This document shows, piece by piece, positions 46,306-57,275 of a DNA stretch of 64,000 bases (positions are counted from its first letter, which is position 1; each line of letters opens with the position of its first letter). The stretch lies in contig NZ_AP026910.1 of NCBI RefSeq assembly GCF_026000575.1, forward strand, positions 620,001 through 684,000. Reading direction: 5' to 3'. The notes below the pieces were generated by a model. That model had not been told where the DNA came from. It saw nothing but the letters and a program-made list of their open reading frames with translations, and made no database searches. A program made the position numbers and the translations under genes. Origin of the DNA: Rhodoluna sp. KAS3 (lineage in GTDB: Bacteria > Actinomycetota > Actinomycetes > Actinomycetales > Microbacteriaceae).

Positions 46306-47307
46306 TCAGGCGCTGGTCAGGGCACCGATGCGTGAAACGGCTCGAAGGTACTTTTTGCGGTATCCGCCTGATAAATACTTGGGTGCAAAGACGTCCGTAA
46401 GTGGATGTCCGGTCGCGCGAATTGCTACCTGAGCCTCATAGGCACGGTCAATAAAAGCAACAAATCGAAGGGCATCCACCTGGTCATCAAGCTGATGCAC
46501 GCTTTCGATGGCTAGGGCACCAAGCGCCTCAAGCAAAAAGCCATAACGCGATGGGTGGATTGTTGATAGATGCTTAAGCAGCGCTCCGAAATCGACAATT
46601 CCAGTCTCAGTGCTGTCTAGTGATTGCAACCAAGTCTCAAGTTCAAATTGCGTAGTAGACACTGGTTCGAGAGTTACCGGGCGATGGCGGTGGTCCTCGC
46701 CGTCAATTCGAACCATTTCAAATTGGTTCGAAATACCCAAAATCTCGCGTTGGAAGTCCGCTGCAGCGAATCTACCCTCGCCTAGGGCATTAGGTGGTGT
46801 GTTTGACGTTGCCGCAAAACGAACACCTTTGGGTGCCAACTCGTTTAGCAGTCGAGACATCATCATGGTGTCCCCCGGATCATCGAGTTCAAACTCATCG
46901 ATGCACAGAAGCTGGAACTTACCGAGGGCCTCTACTGCTCCGGCAAAACCGATCGCGCCAATCAGGCTCGTGTAGGCAATGAAGCTTCCGAATGCTTTTG
47001 CCCCGCGAAACTCGTGCCAGATTCCTGCCAGTAGGTGCGTCTTTCCCACACCAAATCCACCGTCTAAATAGACACCGGGCGGCGGCGTCTCGCGACGGAA
47101 AAGTTTCTTTGCCCCAGAAGCTCCTAGAAAGACTCGTGCTCGATCTAGTGCGTGTTGCTGGCTTGGATACTCGGCGTGCGGGACGTAGTTAGCGAGGCGT
47201 GCCTCCGTGAATTCACGAGGGGGCACCAATTCGGCTAGCAAATCGCTGATACTTGGTTCTGGCTTGCGCAAAGTAATGTTCACAAACGCAGCGTGGTCGA
47301 TTGCCAA
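46306..47307 (-). CDS. zapE: Cell division/stress ATPase ZapE (AFG1-like)
   Basis: AFG1-family AAA+-like ATPase. The 333-residue protein has Walker [10 protein letters not shown] (about 83-91), Walker [11 protein letters not shown], and [15 protein letters not shown], family marks. In Proteobacteria ZapE acts at the division ring; its role in actinobacteria is unknown. The start is TTG at 47307 or GTG at 47283 ([10 protein letters not shown]); no clear signal decides. It diverges from the rhodanese gene. Confidence 0.9.
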   Translation of the reverse strand: MAIDHAAFVNITLRKPEPSISDLLAELVPPREFTEARLANYVPHAEYPSQQHALDRARVFLGASGAKKLFRRETPPPGVYLDGGFGVGKTHLLAGIWHEFRGAKAFGSFIAYTSLIGAIGFAGAVEALGKFQLLCIDEFELDDPGDTMMMSRLLNELAPKGVRFAATSNTPPNALGEGRFAAADFQREILGISNQFEMVRIDGEDHRHRPVTLEPVSTTQFELETWLQSLDSTETGIVDFGALLKHLSTIHPSRYGFLLEALGALAIESVHQLDDQVDALRFVAFIDRAYEAQVAIRATGHPLTDVFAPKYLSGGYRKKYLRAVSRIGALTSA

Positions 47308-47399
47308 TTATTACCTATCGGTTGGTCCAAGGCTCCGAGCGAGTTAACCTTGTTAGAGACACAAAAAGTCTAATCAACCTCCAGAAAGAGTTTCATCCC

Positions 47400-48302
47400 A
47401 TGACGATTGAATTCGACCAGACAGCCAAGTTCGCAGAGTACGCCGATCCATCGGTGTTGGTTTCTACTGAATGGCTGGCGAGCAACCTAAACCGCGAGGG
47501 ACTCGTTGTTGTTGAATCTGATGAAGATGTTCTTTTGTATGAAATTGGACACATCCCTGGCGCAGTCAAAGTCGACTGGCACACCGAGCTGAACGACACA
47601 GTTCTTCGCGACTATGTTTCTGATGAGGAGTTTGCCGCTCTCATGTCACGCAAGGGCATCTCGCGCGACACCACGGTAGTCGTTTACGGAGACAAAAGTA
47701 ACTGGTGGGCTGCCTACGCCATGTGGGTGTTCAAATTGTTTGGCCACCCGGATGTTCGCCTACTTGATGGCGGCCGAGAGGCTTGGATTGCTGAAGGTCG
47801 TGAATTGACCCGCGAGGCTACCCAGGTTACCCCTGCCGAGTATCCGGTTGTAAAGCGCGACGACAGCACCCTTCGTGCTTTCCGCGATGATGTTCTTGCG
47901 CATTTCGGTAATCCCCTGATTGATGTTCGCTCAACTGAGGAGTACACCGGTGAGCGCACTCACATGCCTGCATACCCTGATGAGGGTGCGCTTCGTGGTG
48001 GCCACATTCCATCAGCTAAATCGGTCCCTTGGGCTCGTGCTGCTGGCGAGAACGGTGTGTTCAAGTCTCGTGCTGAGCTTGAAAAAATTTATCTAGATGA
48101 AGCCGGCTTGAAGGCTGGTGACAATGTGATCGCATATTGCCGCATCGGTGAGCGTTCGAGTCACACCTGGTTTGTTTTGAACTACCTCCTGGGCTTCGAG
48201 AATGTTCGCAACTACGACGGTTCTTGGACTGAGTGGGGCAGCTTGGTTGGTGTGCCAATCGTTAAGGGCATCGAGCCTGGTCTAGCGCCTGCGGCAAAGT
48301 AG
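47400..48302 (+). CDS. sseA: Thiosulfate sulfurtransferase (two-domain rhodanese)
   Basis: Transfers sulfane sulfur. From the ATG at 47400 the protein has exactly 300 residues and two rhodanese domains: an inactive N-terminal one (about 10-140, with Asp98 in YGDKSNWW where a Cys would be) and a C-terminal one with Cys247 in YCRIGERSS, the active loop of actinobacterial CysA-type enzymes. The ORF extension upstream to 47301 lies in the divergent promoter space. Followed 9 nt later by sufE, a common actinobacterial pair. Confidence 0.94.
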   Translation: MTIEFDQTAKFAEYADPSVLVSTEWLASNLNREGLVVVESDEDVLLYEIGHIPGAVKVDWHTELNDTVLRDYVSDEEFAALMSRKGISRDTTVVVYGDKSNWWAAYAMWVFKLFGHPDVRLLDGGREAWIAEGRELTREATQVTPAEYPVVKRDDSTLRAFRDDVLAHFGNPLIDVRSTEEYTGERTHMPAYPDEGALRGGHIPSAKSVPWARAAGENGVFKSRAELEKIYLDEAGLKAGDNVIAYCRIGERSSHTWFVLNYLLGFENVRNYDGSWTEWGSLVGVPIVKGIEPGLAPAAK

Positions 48303-48311
48303 AGCCCTTCA

Positions 48312-48731
48312 ATGCAAAGTGTTGATGAAATAGTTGAAGATTTCAACGCAGTGGGCGTAAACGACCGCTTGACCCTACTGCTTGAGTATTCTGAGGCGCT
48401 ACCAGAGCTTCCGGCAAGATACAAAGACCACCCAGATTTACTGGAACGTGTAGAAGAATGCCAGAGTCCGATTTTCCTTTTCGTAGAGGTCGACGACGCG
48501 AAGCTGGTGCACCTGTTCTTCACCGCCCCAGCCGAGTCTCCTACCACCCGCGGATTTGCATCGATTCTGCACTCTGCACTTGATGGGCATTCAGTACAAG
48601 AGGTCCTCGCGGTCGACGACGATTTTCCGTCGCGTATCGGTCTTTCCGCCGCGGTCTCCCCGCTGCGCATGAGGGGTATGCGAGGAATGTTGGCCCGCAT
48701 TAAGAGGCAAGTCGCCGAAAAGTCAGCCTAG
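48312..48731 (+). CDS. sufE: SufE-like sulfur acceptor protein
   Basis: Accepts persulfide sulfur from a cysteine desulfurase for Fe-S assembly. The 139-residue protein has the SufE fold marks: LLLEYSEALPELPARY, Cys50 in RVEECQSPIFLF, and the GLSAAVSPLRMRGM C-terminal region. No sufS is nearby. The pairing with a rhodanese suggests an alternative sulfur donor, which is inference. Confidence 0.92.
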   Translation: MQSVDEIVEDFNAVGVNDRLTLLLEYSEALPELPARYKDHPDLLERVEECQSPIFLFVEVDDAKLVHLFFTAPAESPTTRGFASILHSALDGHSVQEVLAVDDDFPSRIGLSAAVSPLRMRGMRGMLARIKRQVAEKSA

Positions 48732-48735
48732 AGCT

Positions 48736-49383
48736 TTGATTTTTTCAGACCACCCAGAATTCTTTGAGCTTCAACCTGGCTGGAATGTAGCTATGGTCAT
48801 CTCACCAGATGGCTCAACCTCAGACCCAAGTGGTTCATCTGACGGAATTAGCAATCGCGAAGATCGCGCGATGCTCGGTTACCTCAGGAGTCAATCCGAC
48901 TTGATTGTCACCACCGGGGCTACGGCTAGGGCTGAAAATTATCGAAGTTCCAAGTACGCTCCCCTAGCCATCATCACCACGGGCGATATTGACCTTTCAA
49001 ACATTCCTGCGATGCAGGATTCAAGTAATTTTTCCCACTATCTAATTACGGCCAAGCCGGATGCACGATTTGCAATGTTCACCAACGTGCCAGAGGAGCA
49101 TGTGCTCGTTGTAGGGGACTTGCGGGAAGCCTTTTCGGCGATTGAGAACCTCATCTCCGCGAATCCAGACGCAAAAATCCTGTTTGAAGGTGGTCCTTTG
49201 GTGACAGAGGAGCTACTGAGATTCCAACCTGAGACAAGATTCATCTTGACGGTTTCGGGCGTGGCCCCGGGTGCACTTGATGCGGCTGAAACATTTGTTC
49301 AGAGTCGGTTCGGAACAGCACTTAGCAATCGTCCAACCATTTCGATGCAAACTACCGTAAACAGCTACATAGTCTGGCCTTGA
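48736..49383 (+). CDS. RibD C-terminal-like (dihydrofolate reductase fold) protein
   Basis: A 215-residue protein related to the reductase half of RibD. Visible are VAMVISPDGSTSDPSG near the N-terminus, RAMLGYLRSQSDLIVTTGATAR, and the ILFEGGPLVTEELL motif. No deaminase domain. It starts with TTG at 48736, five nt after sufE. It may be a pyrimidine reductase of riboflavin synthesis or a different NADPH-dependent reductase; the substrate cannot be told. Confidence 0.75.
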   Translation: MIFSDHPEFFELQPGWNVAMVISPDGSTSDPSGSSDGISNREDRAMLGYLRSQSDLIVTTGATARAENYRSSKYAPLAIITTGDIDLSNIPAMQDSSNFSHYLITAKPDARFAMFTNVPEEHVLVVGDLREAFSAIENLISANPDAKILFEGGPLVTEELLRFQPETRFILTVSGVAPGALDAAETFVQSRFGTALSNRPTISMQTTVNSYIVWP

Positions 49384-49439
49384 GCGGCATTACTGCCTAC
49401 GCTGCGGCGTGGCAACGGGTACCGGCTAGGTCAAATGTC

Positions 49440-49445
49440 TAGTCT
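49440..49445 (+). promoter_or_regulatory. Candidate leaderless promoter of the DUF3000 gene (-10 box)
   Basis: TAGTCT followed by 7 nt and the ATG at 49453, with no ribosome binding site. Lies in the 69-nt gap after the RibD-like gene. Confidence 0.45.
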
Positions 49446-49452
49446 TTAATCA

Positions 49453-50043
49453 ATGATCGAGTTTGACGTCCCATCCGATGCCCCTGCTGAATTCCGAGTA
49501 GCCCTCGAGTCGCTCAAGCATGCCGCGATTCGGAGTGAAATCGACGTTGAAACCATCCCAGCACCAACTGCAATCGCCTCGCATGCGATCACATTTAAGG
49601 CAAACATCAAAGAGAACCTAACCGGTGTCGAAGGTGATGCGGGAACAGGTCGTTTTGTAATGCTTTGGGAGCCGGAACCCCAGGAGGCATGGGCGTCGCG
49701 ATTTAGAGTCGTCATTTTCGCCAAGTCGCCACTAGAAACCAACATCGGTGCTGACGAAGAAATCAGTGATGTTGTTTGGGCATGGCTCAATGAGGCTCTA
49801 GAGAACCGGCACGCTGAGTTTGGTGCGATTGCAGGAACTGCCACCAGGATTATGTCTACCGGATACGGTTCACTAAGCGCTCAGCATGATCATGCTGAGC
49901 TCGAACTTCGTGCGTCTTGGTCACCGTTGACCACAGATATTGCCGGCAGCTTCGAAGCTTGGTTGGACCTTATCTGCATCATGTCTGGATTCCCAAACCT
50001 ACCCGCAGGAATTTCTACTATTGACTTCTCGGGTCGTCGATGA
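49453..50043 (+). CDS. DUF3000 family protein
   Basis: A 196-residue soluble protein matching the actinobacterial DUF3000 family, of unknown function. Recognisable segments are FRVALESLKHAAIRSEI, RFVMLWEPEPQEAWASRFRVV and ADEEISDVVWAWLNEAL. No catalytic motif is visible. Its stop overlaps the RNase D start by four bases (ATGA), a pairing conserved in actinobacteria, which hints at an RNA-linked role but does not prove it. Confidence 0.88.
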   Translation: MIEFDVPSDAPAEFRVALESLKHAAIRSEIDVETIPAPTAIASHAITFKANIKENLTGVEGDAGTGRFVMLWEPEPQEAWASRFRVVIFAKSPLETNIGADEEISDVVWAWLNEALENRHAEFGAIAGTATRIMSTGYGSLSAQHDHAELELRASWSPLTTDIAGSFEAWLDLICIMSGFPNLPAGISTIDFSGRR

Positions 50044-51281
50044 ACGACCAAGAGCAGGTTGAGCTTCCTCTGCTCAAAAGTGCCCGAGCGAGTGTCGTTT
50101 TTGTCGACAATCATGAGCTGCTCAATGAAGCCGTTGCGGTTCTGGCAAACGCCACGGGCCCATTCGCTCTCGATGCCGAGCGAGCATCTGGATTTAAGTA
50201 TTCTCAGCGTGCCTATCTTGTCCAAGTGCACCGCTCAGGAACACCGATTTACCTAATTGACCCGATCGCGATTAGCCCTGAGTTTTCAACGGAACCCTTC
50301 AACGAATTAGCCGCGTTGCTTTCTCAGGACGAGTGGGTTCTTCACGCTGCAAGCCAAGACATTCCGTGCCTTTCCGAGCTTGGGTTTAGTCCGGTTTCTC
50401 TGTTCGACACTGAACTAGGCTCCAGAATCGCAGGCCTACCTCGCGTGAGCCTCGGAGCAGTCTGTGAGCATTTTTTGAGTCTTCGGTTAGCAAAGGAACA
50501 TTCTGCTGTTGACTGGAGCACTCGCCCGCTTCACGCGGACTGGCTGAACTACGCTGCCTTGGACGTCGATGTCCTCCTTGAACTTCGCGACAAATTGGAA
50601 GTTGAACTTGAGACATTGGGCAAGCTCGACTGGGCTCGCCAAGAGTTTGCAAACACGGCAAGGATGAAAGCCAAGACGCCAAAGGCCGATAAATGGCGTT
50701 CTCTAACTGGCCTGAGTGCTCTTAAGGATGCCCGAAAGTACGCAGTAGCAAAGGCGATGTGGGAGGCAAGAGAATTGCTAGCAATAAAGCTAGACGTCTC
50801 TCCTGGCCGTCTAATTCCTGATTCTGCGATCGTGCACGTTGCAAACACACTGCCCAAGTCGCGGCCTGAATTGGCGGGCGATCGTGCCTTTGTTGGCCGT
50901 GCCAGTAGGTCATACATCGACACTTGGTGGACCGCAGTAGAGAATGGCCTCAAGTCTCGAGACTTACCACCAATCAAGGTGAAGACCGAGGGAATACCAA
51001 ATCACCGCACTTGGCCGGGGCGTTTTACCGACGCAGACAACAGACTCAAAGCAGTCAAGCCCGTACTGCAGGAGCTTTCAGAGTCGCTCAAAATTCCTGC
51101 AGAGAATCTCATAACACCGGACTTCGTTCGTCAAGTTTGTTGGGAGCCACCTGTTGAGGCTAGTGCCAATGCAATCGGAGATTTTCTGGCTTCCCTTGGC
51201 GCAAGGCAGTGGCAGATAGATTTGGTCGCTGAACCGATTCATCTGGCCATCTCAGCAGCGGGCCAATTGGTCGAGGACTAA
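50040..51281 (+). CDS. rnd: Ribonuclease D (3'-5' exoribonuclease)
   Basis: DEDDy exonuclease that trims stable RNA 3' ends. The 413-residue protein has Exo I Asp45/Glu47 (FALDAERA), Exo II Asp107 (AASQDIPC), Exo III Tyr171 and Asp175 (YAALDVDV), an HRDC domain (about 215-295) and a C-terminal helical region. It is translationally coupled to the DUF3000 gene and ends convergently 33 nt before dxs. Confidence 0.94.
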   Translation: MNDQEQVELPLLKSARASVVFVDNHELLNEAVAVLANATGPFALDAERASGFKYSQRAYLVQVHRSGTPIYLIDPIAISPEFSTEPFNELAALLSQDEWVLHAASQDIPCLSELGFSPVSLFDTELGSRIAGLPRVSLGAVCEHFLSLRLAKEHSAVDWSTRPLHADWLNYAALDVDVLLELRDKLEVELETLGKLDWARQEFANTARMKAKTPKADKWRSLTGLSALKDARKYAVAKAMWEARELLAIKLDVSPGRLIPDSAIVHVANTLPKSRPELAGDRAFVGRASRSYIDTWWTAVENGLKSRDLPPIKVKTEGIPNHRTWPGRFTDADNRLKAVKPVLQELSESLKIPAENLITPDFVRQVCWEPPVEASANAIGDFLASLGARQWQIDLVAEPIHLAISAAGQLVED

Positions 51282-51314
51282 ACGCCGGCAATAAAACGCG
51301 GCGAAACCCAGAAA

Positions 51315-53252
51315 CTAGTGGGAGTTCAGCTCAGCCGAACTGCTTGAACCATACTGGAGCGGTCTTGCGTGCGGAACCTTAGAGCCCACAACCTGGGCAA
51401 CAATATCAATTGCAATGCTCTGTGCCGTCAAACCAACTCGTTCTAGGATTTCGTCGCGCGACGCGTGTTCAAGGAATTCATCCGGCAGACCGACCTCGTT
51501 TAGAGCTGTGTCTACCTGCGCTGCACGCAATGATTGTCTAATTCGCGTACCAACGCCACCAACCTTGATGCCATCTTCGATTGACACTACCAATCGGTGT
51601 TCGGCAGCCATTGAAACCACTGACTTTGCAACCGGAACCACCCACCGCGGGTCGATAACCGTAGCACCGATACCCTGGGCGGCGAGAAGCTCAGCCACCT
51701 TCAACGCCGTAGTTGCCATCGCCCCGACGCTTACGATCAAAACGTCCTTGCTTTGGGCCTCTGATAGTACGTCTACACCGTCTTCGGTTCGCCGCATTGC
51801 AGGTATCTCAGAGCCGACTGACCCCTTGGAGAAACGAACTACGGTCGGTCCATCGTCTACAGCTACCGCCTCGTTGAGTTCCTCTCGAAGACGTAGGCCG
51901 TCTCTTGGTGAAGCAATTCTTATGCCCGGCACAATCTGCAGAACTGACAGATCCCACATACCGTGGTGGCTTGCTCCATCGGGACCCGTTACACCAGAGC
52001 GGTCCAAGACAATTGTTACGCCTGCTTTGTGAAGAGCAACGTCCATTAGGACCTGGTCGAAGGCTCGGTTGATGAATGTCGCGTAAACGGCAACAACCGG
52101 GTGGAGACCACCGAAAGCCATACCCGCTGCAGAAGTTACCGCGTGCTGCTCAGCAATCCCAACATCGAATACTCGGCTTGGATATTTCTTCGCAAACTTA
52201 TCGAGACCGACGGGAATCAGCATCGCGCCCGTGATTCCAACAACGCTTGGGTTTTGGTCGGCGATTGTCATAATCTCATCTGCAAAAACCGATGTCCAGG
52301 ATGCGCCCGAAGACTTCTCCAGCGACTCCCCTGTTTCAGGGTCGATCTTCCCCACCGCGTGGAACTGGTCGTCGATGTTTAGTGCCGCAGGGTTGTACCC
52401 GCGCCCCTTTTCGGTTATCGCGTGCACTATCACTGGAGCCGCGTACTTCTTCGCCTGACTCAAAGCCTGTTCCATGGCAACAATATCGTGACCATCTACC
52501 GGGCCGATGTACTTTATGTCCAGGTTCGGAAACATACCCTTGGGTGCAAAAGTGCTTAGTAAGCCATTACCTGCGCCTCTGGCTGCTGAGTAAACCAGTC
52601 GGCCGATCAAACCAAATTTGTAGAACAGCTTCTTACTGAGTTTGTAAAGCCTTCGGTAGTTTGCATCAGTCCTGACACCGTTGAGGTATCTGGCAAGACC
52701 ACCGATGGTTGGCGCGTATGAGCGGCCGTTGTCGTTGACAATAATGACCAGTTTTCGATCGTTGTCATCGGAGATATTGTTGAGTGCTTCCCATGCCATG
52801 CCGCCGGTCAAGGCCCCATCACCAATTACGGCAACGACATACCGATCCTCTTGCTTGGTAAGTTTGAATGCCTTGGCAATACCGTCAGCCCAAGAAAGCG
52901 ATGATGAAGCGTGAGAGCTTTCAACGATGTCATGCTCTGACTCACTTCTCTGCGGGTATCCTGCGATTCCGTCTTTTTGGCGAAGTGAGCTCAGATCCTT
53001 GCGGCCGGTAAGTAATTTGTGAACGTAAGACTGATGACCCGTGTCAAAAATAACCGCATCACGTGGTGAATCAAAAACACGGTGGATTGCCACAGTTGTT
53101 TCGACTACGCCAAGATTTGGCCCAAGGTGACCACCCGTTGCTGAAACCGCCCCTACTAGGTAGGAGCGAATTTCATCACAAAGCTGCTTTAGCTCGGGTG
53201 CGCTAAGCGAATCAAGGTCTCGAGGTCCGGAAATCCGCTCTAACAAAGTCAT
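51315..53252 (-). CDS. dxs: 1-deoxy-D-xylulose-5-phosphate synthase
   Basis: First enzyme of the MEP isoprenoid pathway, TPP-dependent. The 645-residue protein has the normal length and marks: [33 protein letters not shown], the TPP-binding NDN stretch, and a transketolase-like C-terminal half ([19 protein letters not shown]). A hairpin lies 12 nt upstream of the ATG and no ribosome binding site is seen. Downstream of acnA on the same strand. Confidence 0.97.
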   Translation of the reverse strand: MTLLERISGPRDLDSLSAPELKQLCDEIRSYLVGAVSATGGHLGPNLGVVETTVAIHRVFDSPRDAVIFDTGHQSYVHKLLTGRKDLSSLRQKDGIAGYPQRSESEHDIVESSHASSSLSWADGIAKAFKLTKQEDRYVVAVIGDGALTGGMAWEALNNISDDNDRKLVIIVNDNGRSYAPTIGGLARYLNGVRTDANYRRLYKLSKKLFYKFGLIGRLVYSAARGAGNGLLSTFAPKGMFPNLDIKYIGPVDGHDIVAMEQALSQAKKYAAPVIVHAITEKGRGYNPAALNIDDQFHAVGKIDPETGESLEKSSGASWTSVFADEIMTIADQNPSVVGITGAMLIPVGLDKFAKKYPSRVFDVGIAEQHAVTSAAGMAFGGLHPVVAVYATFINRAFDQVLMDVALHKAGVTIVLDRSGVTGPDGASHHGMWDLSVLQIVPGIRIASPRDGLRLREELNEAVAVDDGPTVVRFSKGSVGSEIPAMRRTEDGVDVLSEAQSKDVLIVSVGAMATTALKVAELLAAQGIGATVIDPRWVVPVAKSVVSMAAEHRLVVSIEDGIKVGGVGTRIRQSLRAAQVDTALNEVGLPDEFLEHASRDEILERVGLTAQSIAIDIVAQVVGSKVPHARPLQYGSSSSAELNSH

Positions 53253-53263
53253 AGGTATTAAAA

Positions 53264-53280
53264 CTCAAGCTGCGCTTGAG
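53264..53280 (-). terminator. Hairpin between acnA and dxs
   Basis: CTCAAGC-GCA-GCTTGAG (7-bp stem) followed by TTTTAATA on the minus strand, just after the acnA stop codon. Could be a weak intrinsic terminator; since dxs starts only 12 nt later, it may instead control dxs. Confidence 0.55.
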
Positions 53281-53287
53281 TTATTCC

Positions 53288-55966
53288 TTAAGCAACCAGG
53301 CTACGAAGCACGTACTGGAGAATTCCTCCGTTGCGGTAGTAATCCGCTTCGCCAGGAGTGTCAATGCGTACCACAGCATCAAACTCAACGGTAGGTTTGC
53401 CCGCCGCCGAGTGAGATGACGGCTTAGCGACTACGCGAACTGTCTTTGGAGTAGTTCCGGCATTCAATTCTTCAATGCCGGTGATCTCAAACTCTTCAGT
53501 ACCGTCAAGCCCTAGTGAATCAGCTGTTTGACCTGCAGGGAACTGGAGCGGCAATACACCCATACCGATCAGGTTGCTGCGGTGAATACGCTCAAAGCTT
53601 TCGGTAATAACCGCGCGGACACCCAACAGGCTTGTTCCCTTGGCAGCCCAGTCACGCGATGAACCGGATCCATATTCTTTGCCACCGAGAATTACTAGTG
53701 GGGTTCCCTGTGCCTGGTAGTTGCTCGAAGCGTCATAGATGAACGCCTGTGGCCCCTCTGCCTGAGTGAAGTCACGGGTGTAACCACCCTCGACGTCGGT
53801 AAGAAGCTGGTTGCGCAGGCGGATGTTCGCAAAAGTTCCACGAATCATTACCTCGTGGTTTCCCCGACGTGAGCCATAGCTGTTGAAATCAACGCGCGAG
53901 ATACCGTGTTCGGTCAGGTACTTACCCGCCGGGGAGTCAACCTTGATTGAACCGGCAGGGCTGATGTGGTCGGTGGTAACCGAATCGCCAAGCTTGGCAA
54001 GAACCCGGGCGCCCTTGATGTCCTTCACAGCATCTGGAGTAATCTTCATTCCGTCAAAATAAGGCGGTTTGCGAACGTAGGTCGACTTGGCGTCCCACTC
54101 AAAAACATCGCCCTTTGGAGTCGGAAGAGACTTCCATCGGTCGTCGCCCTCGAATACGCCTGCATACTGAGTCTTGAACATGTCCGAGTTAATAGACTCG
54201 TCGATGGTCTTCTGCACTTCTTCGGCAGTTGGCCAGATGTCGCGCAGATAGACAGGCTGGCCGTCTAATCCCTCGCCCAGTGCGTCGGTCTCGAAGTCAA
54301 AGTCCATGGTTCCGGCAAGTGCATAGGCAATTACCAACGGTGGCGAAGCCAGGTAGTTCATCTTGACGTCTGGGCTAATTCGACCCTCGAAGTTGCGGTT
54401 TCCAGAGAGTACAGCAGTGACGGCAAGATCATTGTGGTTGATCGCCTCTGAAATCTCGTCAGAAAGTGGGCCTGAATTACCGATGCAGGTTGCACATCCA
54501 TAACCGACTAGGTTGAAGCCGAGAGCATCAAGATCCTTGGTTAGGCCAGCTTTGTTGTAGTACTCAGTAACAACCTTTGATCCAGGTGCTAGCGAGGTCT
54601 TGACCCAAGGCTTAGCCGTTAGGCCCTTCTCAACTGCCTTGCGAGCAACCAGACCGGCTGCAAGCATCACTGATGGGTTAGAAGTGTTGGTACATGAAGT
54701 AATCGACGCAATTGCAACGTGACCGTTGTCCATTGCAAATGATTGACCCTTCACTGCTGTTGGCTTTGAGGCCTGGGCTGAATATGTTGGCAAGACAGAC
54801 TCAAACGACTCCTTGGCCTTGCTCAGCACAATTCGGTCCTGTGGGCGCTTTGGACCCGCGATTGAAGGAACGACGGTGCTCAAGTCCAGCTCTAGGTACT
54901 CGCTGAAGCGAGGCTCGATGCTTGGGTCGTGCCAAAGCCCCTGAGCCTTTGCATACGCTTCGACGAGATCGATCTGCTCTTGCGGACGCCCAGTGACACG
55001 AAGGTAATCAAGGGTTACTTCATCGATTGGGAACATAGCGGCAGTTGAGCCGAACTCTGGGCTCATATTTCCGATGGTTGCACGGTTTGCTAGTGGAACT
55101 GAAGTTACGCCAGCACCGTAAAACTCTACGAACTTGCCGACCACACCGTGCTTACGCAGCATCTCGGTGATCGTTAGAACTACGTCGGTGGCGGTTACGC
55201 CAGTTGAAATCTGACCAGTCAACTTGAAGCCGACTACCTTCGGGATAAGCATGGAAACAGGCTGACCTAGCATTGCTGCCTCGGCCTCGATTCCACCAAC
55301 ACCCCAGCCTAGAACCCCAAGGCCGTTGACCATGGTGGTGTGTGAGTCGGTACCCACGCAGCTATCTGGGTACGCCTGAAGTTCACCATTTACTTCGCGC
55401 GCCATTACGGTACGGGCAAGGTATTCGATGTTCACCTGGTGCACAATGCCGGTGCCCGGTGGAACTACCTTGAAGTCGTCGAATGCGGTTTGACCCCAAC
55501 GTAGGAACTGGTAGCGCTCCCCGTTGCGGTTGTATTCAAACTCAACGTTGCGCTCAAACGCGTCTGGCGAACCAGCAACGTCGATCTGAACTGAGTGGTC
55601 GATTACCAATTCAGCTGGTGCAAGAGGATTGATGCGCTTTGGGTCGCCTCCGAGTTCAGCAACTGCTTCACGCATGGTAGCCAAGTCAACAACACAAGGA
55701 ACGCCAGTGAAGTCCTGCATGATTACGCGGGCTGGGGTGAACTGGATTTCTACATCTGGCTCGGCAGTTGGATCCCAGTTGACCAAAGCGTTGATGTGGT
55801 CGGCAGTAATGTTGGCGCCATCTTCGGTACGCAATAGGTTCTCTAGGAGAACCTTAAGGCTGTAAGGAAGGGTCTTCGCGTCGACTGAATTGAGCTTGAA
55901 GATGCGGTATTCCTGAGAACCAACCTTAAGAAGGTCAGCGGAACCAAAACTGTTGACTTTAGACAT
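53288..55966 (-). CDS. acnA: Aconitate hydratase A
   Basis: TCA-cycle Fe-S enzyme. The 892-residue protein matches the AcnA/IRP type, with the cluster cysteines in [13 protein letters not shown] and [14 protein letters not shown], and the C-terminal swivel domain ([32 protein letters not shown]). It has a good AAGGAAG ribosome binding site. No AcnR-like regulator gene is next to it, unlike in corynebacteria. Confidence 0.98.
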   Translation of the reverse strand: MSKVNSFGSADLLKVGSQEYRIFKLNSVDAKTLPYSLKVLLENLLRTEDGANITADHINALVNWDPTAEPDVEIQFTPARVIMQDFTGVPCVVDLATMREAVAELGGDPKRINPLAPAELVIDHSVQIDVAGSPDAFERNVEFEYNRNGERYQFLRWGQTAFDDFKVVPPGTGIVHQVNIEYLARTVMAREVNGELQAYPDSCVGTDSHTTMVNGLGVLGWGVGGIEAEAAMLGQPVSMLIPKVVGFKLTGQISTGVTATDVVLTITEMLRKHGVVGKFVEFYGAGVTSVPLANRATIGNMSPEFGSTAAMFPIDEVTLDYLRVTGRPQEQIDLVEAYAKAQGLWHDPSIEPRFSEYLELDLSTVVPSIAGPKRPQDRIVLSKAKESFESVLPTYSAQASKPTAVKGQSFAMDNGHVAIASITSCTNTSNPSVMLAAGLVARKAVEKGLTAKPWVKTSLAPGSKVVTEYYNKAGLTKDLDALGFNLVGYGCATCIGNSGPLSDEISEAINHNDLAVTAVLSGNRNFEGRISPDVKMNYLASPPLVIAYALAGTMDFDFETDALGEGLDGQPVYLRDIWPTAEEVQKTIDESINSDMFKTQYAGVFEGDDRWKSLPTPKGDVFEWDAKSTYVRKPPYFDGMKITPDAVKDIKGARVLAKLGDSVTTDHISPAGSIKVDSPAGKYLTEHGISRVDFNSYGSRRGNHEVMIRGTFANIRLRNQLLTDVEGGYTRDFTQAEGPQAFIYDASSNYQAQGTPLVILGGKEYGSGSSRDWAAKGTSLLGVRAVITESFERIHRSNLIGMGVLPLQFPAGQTADSLGLDGTEEFEITGIEELNAGTTPKTVRVVAKPSSHSAAGKPTVEFDAVVRIDTPGEADYYRNGGILQYVLRSLVA

Positions 55967-56010
55967 GTGTCTTCCTTACTATTTGCGCCATCGCTACAAG
56001 AAATTTACCA

Positions 56011-56670
56011 CTATTGACGTGAACGAATTGTTTCGCGGGTGAGTAACCAAGTGGTCCATAACAAAAACGCGTAAAGTGGCACGCCCATTGCAACCCTAAA
56101 GAAGCCAAGGGCCGCAAGTTGATCGGTTAGATACAGGGGAACTTGGACGAGAAGTCTCGAGGCAAAAAGCCCTACCCAAAGCAAAGTCACCAGCTGGAAT
56201 CGGCGTAACTTAGCCGGTTCGCGCCGCCAAGACATGTCGGTTTTTCCGGTCAATACCGAGATTAAGAGTCCGACGACTGGCCAGCGAATTAAGACTGAAA
56301 CTAGAAGCACCGCAAAGTAAATGCTGTTGGAGATAAATCCTTGGACGAAGTAATCCGCGGGTTGACCACCCTCGCGTAGCGGTAGGTATGCAGAGATGGC
56401 GATTCCGATGGCACCCGCAATTGCCTGAGTCAGAGGCTTTTTTCGAATGATTTGGATTAGAAGTGAGACCGCAGAGAGTGAAGCTGCCGTGATTACCGCT
56501 AGCACTACATTGTTCGTTATTGACAGCAGAATTACAAAAACTGTAGCCGGGACAATGGCCTCGAAAACTCCGAACCAACCACCGAGTGCACCCAGAACGC
56601 CTTTTGAAGTCAGGGAGTAACCCTCGTCTGTTTTTGATACCCCTAGCTGGCTGGCTTGATGTTTCGGCAC
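56011..56670 (-). CDS. DUF3159 family membrane protein
   Basis: A 219-residue integral membrane protein with about six transmembrane segments, matching the actinobacterial DUF3159 family (GALGGWFGVFEAIVPATVFV, QGFISNSIYFAVLLVSVL). Function unknown. It starts with GTG immediately after the DUF3710 stop (adjacent codons). The dut-DUF3710-DUF3159 order is conserved in actinobacteria. Confidence 0.88.
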   Translation of the reverse strand: MPKHQASQLGVSKTDEGYSLTSKGVLGALGGWFGVFEAIVPATVFVILLSITNNVVLAVITAASLSAVSLLIQIIRKKPLTQAIAGAIGIAISAYLPLREGGQPADYFVQGFISNSIYFAVLLVSVLIRWPVVGLLISVLTGKTDMSWRREPAKLRRFQLVTLLWVGLFASRLLVQVPLYLTDQLAALGFFRVAMGVPLYAFLLWTTWLLTRETIRSRQ

Positions 56671-57273
56671 CTATAGGCTCCTCGGTGGCGCAACGGTTCC
56701 GCCGGGCATGTTCAGCGGCAAAAGGTCCTTTGGTGGCATTGGAATGTCGCCACGAGCCACGATTACCGACCGAAATAGGTCGTCAATGTCGGCTGCTGCC
56801 ATCGGATCATTAATTGCGGCTCCGCCAACAACACCGCGTAAGAACCACTTTGGGCCGTCCACGCCGATAAAGCGGGCGATCCGAAAACCTGCTGCGTTTC
56901 CAGCCTCATCCATCAGCGGGATGCGGGCCAGAAGTTCAGGACCGAGAGAACCGATCCGCTCTTCGGCCTGACCACCCTGGGTGGTGATTGATTGCTGCAT
57001 CGCAGATCTGATTTCGTGCCAAATTCCCTCTGATTTTGGCGCAGCGAATGCTTGCAGCTGGACCGAGGAGCCGTTCCACTCGAGGGTAACTGCGACAACG
57101 CGCTTTGAACCTTCCTCGACGTCCAAACGCATTTGTAGGCCTTCGCGCGGAGGAACTCGCATCGAGCCAAAGTCTAGATACGGACTTACGTCTGTGACCT
57201 CAGAAACGTCGAATGGGCCTGCGGAATGACGGTCCGCAGGGGCGGACTTACCGTTTGAATATGAAGCCGTCAT
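56671..57273 (-). CDS. DUF3710 family protein
   Basis: A 200-residue soluble protein of the actinobacterial DUF3710 family. Visible are YLDFGSMRVPPREGLQMRL, the VTLEWNGSSVQLQAFAAPKSEGIW region and GPKWFLRGVVGGAA. No catalytic motif. Two bases follow the dut stop, so it is cotranscribed with dut. Confidence 0.88.
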   Translation of the reverse strand: MTASYSNGKSAPADRHSAGPFDVSEVTDVSPYLDFGSMRVPPREGLQMRLDVEEGSKRVVAVTLEWNGSSVQLQAFAAPKSEGIWHEIRSAMQQSITTQGGQAEERIGSLGPELLARIPLMDEAGNAAGFRIARFIGVDGPKWFLRGVVGGAAINDPMAAADIDDLFRSVIVARGDIPMPPKDLLPLNMPGGTVAPPRSL

Positions 57274-57275
57274 GA

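Noticed and set aside
51282-51314. Terminator between rnd and dxs
   Set aside because: CGCCG/CGGCG can pair but the loop is long and there is no T-run.
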